Positions 62,151-64,000 of a DNA stretch of 64,000 bases are shown here, piece by piece. The stretch's first letter is position 1, and every line of letters starts with the position of its first letter. The notes beneath the pieces are model-generated. The model ran no database searches. It was not told where the DNA came from and saw nothing but the letters and a program-made list of their open reading frames with translations. The position numbers and the translations under genes were made by a program. Origin of the DNA: Bdellovibrio bacteriovorus (GTDB taxonomy: Bacteria; Bdellovibrionota; Bdellovibrionia; Bdellovibrionales; Bdellovibrionaceae); contig NZ_LUKE01000001.1 of the NCBI RefSeq assembly GCF_001592735.1, positions 62,001 to 126,000 of the forward strand. Reading direction: 5' to 3'.

Positions 62151-62755
62151 GTGAGGTCTTCCTTTTCGGCGTTACGAGCCATTTTCTTTTTCATTTCCAT
62201 TTCAATAACGCCGGTGTGAGTCCATGAGAACAGGACATCATTGTCTTCGCGAGTCGTTAATGAGTTTTCGTGTAAATCCCGCAAAGCGCTATTCACCTTG
62301 CTAACAAACTGTCGGATATGCTGACGGCTTGTCACCAACGACAGCGTGTCGTATTCATACGATCTAGCATCGGAAAGATGCGCGATAATACTGATGGTCA
62401 TGGCTAAGTAGTCTTTAACGGAGATATCACCCAGACTTAAAAATTCGAAATGAGTTTCTATGCGACCGTCAGCGCGCAAGTGCCATAACCCTGAACGCAA
62501 TAAACGTGTCGTGAAGTCATGATAGGCTTCCTCATCAATTCCTAATTTTTTGGCCGCTTTTTTTAACGCTTCGGTTTCTGGTGCAAGTCCCGGCAAAATA
62601 CTAAACAGCGAGAACTGATAGTTCTGGCGAATCATCTCTTTGGTCGACTCTAGAATTTCTTCTGTCGTCTGGCCCTCGAAAGCGAGTGTGCTGGGGATAT
62701 TACTTAGACCCCAAGACGTTAACGATTCGGAGGATGGATTGTTTTTTGTATTCAT
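62147..62755 (-). CDS. Unknown protein, TIGR02147-like C-terminal half
   Basis: A 202-aa soluble protein. It resembles the non-HTH half of TIGR02147 regulators (LKKAAKKLGIDEEAY, RLLRSGLWHL), from pattern alone. Start ATG at 62755 has AGGA 8 bp upstream and overlaps the XRE gene by 56 bp; a frameshift was considered and rejected. It sits between the XRE regulator and the repeat protein in one operon. Confidence 0.6.
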   Translation of the reverse strand: MNTKNNPSSESLTSWGLSNIPSTLAFEGQTTEEILESTKEMIRQNYQFSLFSILPGLAPETEALKKAAKKLGIDEEAYHDFTTRLLRSGLWHLRADGRIETHFEFLSLGDISVKDYLAMTISIIAHLSDARSYEYDTLSLVTSRQHIRQFVSKVNSALRDLHENSLTTREDNDVLFSWTHTGVIEMEMKKKMARNAEKEDLT

Positions 62756-63062
62756 CAAGTCGTCCTATCGTAGCTAACATGCGACTTTCAGTCCCTGGTG
62801 CTTTCAAAGCGGAACCACCCAGTTCTTTGATACGCTCTTCTAACATTCCTTCCACGTCCACGCCCAAAATACCCAATAACATGAGCAATCGGTCGGAACG
62901 CATCTCAACCTTCCCTTGAAAGTAAAGATTCATTTGGCTGGGTTGGATATCCAAACTGTCGGCCAAATCTTTCTGACGAATCCCCATTAAGGAACAAGCC
63001 TCGCGCACGCGCGCCATAAACTCATCACCCCTAGAAGGAGATTTAAAAGATTCTCGATTCAT
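62700..63062 (-). CDS. XRE-family regulator
   Basis: A 120-aa protein with an XRE helix-turn-helix: IRQKDLADSLDIQPSQMNLYFQGKVEM (about residues 28-54). The last 56 bp overlap the next gene. It likely controls the operon with the 62147 and 61767 genes. Confidence 0.75.
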   Translation of the reverse strand: MNRESFKSPSRGDEFMARVREACSLMGIRQKDLADSLDIQPSQMNLYFQGKVEMRSDRLLMLLGILGVDVEGMLEERIKELGGSALKAPGTESRMLATIGRLDEYKKQSILRIVNVLGSK

Positions 63063-63145
63063 CCGACACCCATTAGCGATGTTTACTCGCAAACACAACT
63101 GTAAAATTTTCTAATCCATCGCAGAATTGCCTAAGATCGAAAATA

Positions 63146-63174
63146 GAAAAGGGAGAAGTGGCTTCTCCCTTTTC
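63146..63174 (-). terminator. Terminator of the three-repeat protein gene
   Basis: GAAAAGGGAGAA and TTCTCCCTTTTC form a perfect 12-bp stem with a 5-nt loop, 43 bp after the stop of the 63217 gene. Confidence 0.8.
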
Positions 63175-63216
63175 TTTGCAAAAAGCTAATAATTGAACTT
63201 TGCAGGTAACGATCAA

Positions 63217-63666
63217 TTAGTTTGCTTTGACCCATTTGCCAGCGCGGCAAACTTTAGACACATAAACCGTGTTGTCTGTTGAATTATCACGGTAAGAGTC
63301 AAGGAAACGAGCGCCTTCTTTGCAACGGTTTTTTGGAACGCGAACGTAAGCCGCGCGCTCTTCAGCCGTCATGTATGAGCCGTTAACACAAACACGGTGT
63401 GTAGTGACGTTTTGGTCGTTAACATTGTCACGCTCTGTGAAAGAAGTTGTTTGACCTTCTTTACAAGCAGGACCTGGATTGCGAACGTAAGCCGCACGTT
63501 CAGCATCCGTCATGTAAGAACCGTTTTTGCAAACGCGGAACTCGGTCACTGTTTGGTCGTTGATGTTGTCACGGTGAGTGAAAGTCGCTTTTGTACCTTC
63601 AACACATGGTTTTGCCATCGCTACAGAAGCTCCGAAAAGAGCCATTACTAGAACTAGTGCTTTCAT
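63217..63666 (-). CDS. Secreted protein with three RDN/ND repeats
   Basis: A 149-aa protein: signal peptide (ASVAMA) and three about 42-aa tandem repeats, each with Cys-x-Glu-Gly, then RDN-x-x-D, and Cys-x-x-Gly; two repeats carry the insert GSYMTxxERAAYVR. GGGAGAAG precedes the ATG at 63666. Two Cys per repeat suggest disulphide-stabilised modules. Function unknown; paralogue at 61767. Confidence 0.75.
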   Translation of the reverse strand: MKALVLVMALFGASVAMAKPCVEGTKATFTHRDNINDQTVTEFRVCKNGSYMTDAERAAYVRNPGPACKEGQTTSFTERDNVNDQNVTTHRVCVNGSYMTAEERAAYVRVPKNRCKEGARFLDSYRDNSTDNTVYVSKVCRAGKWVKAN

Positions 63667-63886
63667 TTTACTTCTCCCATTAGGTTGGTTTGTTTGTTCT
63701 CTTCTTTGTGAGGAAAGGTTTATTCCCGAAAAATGGAACTCACAAACGCAGACACGCAGCTGCAAAATAATCGAAAACGATAACGAAAAATGCCTAAACC
63801 ACTGATTTGACTCGATGTCGGTTTAAGAAATGATAGACACTTTGGCCACCAAGCATTAGATTGTGAGCATTACACAAGGATAATAC

Positions 63887-64000
63887 ATGCGCACTGACGG
63901 ACGTCTCTTTGATCAATTACGTGAAATTAAAATCACCCCGAATGTTTCTGAATATGCAGAAGGTTCTTGCATTGTCGAGTTCGGCAGAACTCGCGTTTTG
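63887..64000 (+). CDS. rph: Ribonuclease PH, 3' cut by window
   Basis: The visible 38 residues begin with MRTDGR, then a proline/valine-poor variable segment and [15 protein letters not shown], the conserved start of RNase PH. AAGGA is 6 bp before the ATG. The enzyme trims the 3' end of tRNA precursors phosphorolytically. The rest lies beyond the window. Confidence 0.85.
   Translation, partial: MRTDGRLFDQLREIKITPNVSEYAEGSCIVEFGRTRVL

Noticed and set aside
62147-63062. XRE + 202-aa gene as a single frameshifted TIGR02147 gene
   Set aside because: Each gene has its own start and ribosome site and the XRE part is not the usual TIGR02147 N-terminus.

Overview
The window reads as chromosomal DNA of a Bdellovibrio-like predatory bacterium (Bdellovibrionota). 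This is an inference from gene content: many signal-peptide and lipoprotein genes of unknown function, a TIGR02147-family regulator, large hybrid histidine kinases, a cytochrome/propeller fusion, secreted proteases and murein hydrolases, and compact operons with 4-bp overlaps. No rRNA or plasmid/phage replication genes are present. One tRNA (Met, CAT) is encoded.

Layout. 0-7.6 kb: a DUF1592/DUF1588 + DUF1552 pair (the first gene is cut by the window start), small proteins, a DUF2157/GDYXXLXY membrane pair and a PA2779/PA2778-like pair. 7.6-16.7 kb: secreted proteins, a TIGR02147 regulator, a nucleotidyltransferase with a coupled 35-aa ORF, a 998-aa propeller/haem lipoprotein, a metzincin lipoprotein, SlyD, an RRM protein, MepA and an outer-membrane protein. 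16.7-23.9 kb: two hybrid histidine kinases and a receiver-like protein. 24-31.7 kb: a membrane M16 peptidase, NhaA preceded by a 34-aa membrane peptide, ChrA, an AhpD-like/Rrf2 operon with a clear operator, and an amidoligase-like secreted protein.

31.8-40.0 kb is a visibly AT-richer defence island: McrC and McrB (with extra EVE/PUA-like modules), a SLATT membrane effector overlapping a reverse transcriptase, and a methyltransferase fused to an Mrr-like nuclease. Just upstream of the SLATT gene is a 111-nt element closed by a perfect 11-bp stem and containing a GAAA-tetraloop hairpin. It is the best candidate for the template/guide ncRNA of an RT-based anti-phage system. The island ends in a gene-free stretch with strong hairpins, next to tRNA-Met. 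A separate AIPR defence gene sits at 42-43.7 kb between backbone genes.

44-64 kb is backbone: a BamC-like lipoprotein, HEAT and coiled-coil proteins, dihydroorotase/YciB-like/DUF6279 operon, a multi-pass membrane protein whose start codon lies in a perfect 13-bp inverted repeat, a HEYMHH lipoprotein, enoyl-CoA hydratase, subtilisin-like protease, UppP, MscS-like and ClC channels, DUF488, a long coiled-coil protein, an Amidase_3 murein amidase, two proteins built from a Cys-containing RDN/ND repeat, an XRE regulator and the start of RNase PH.

The strongest candidates for under-described biology are the SLATT-RT-ncRNA cassette, the hairpin region beside the tRNA, the start-codon-sequestering hairpin at 49.1 kb, the three coupled micro-ORFs and the RDN/ND repeat proteins. 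All calls come from reading the sequence; no database search was run.
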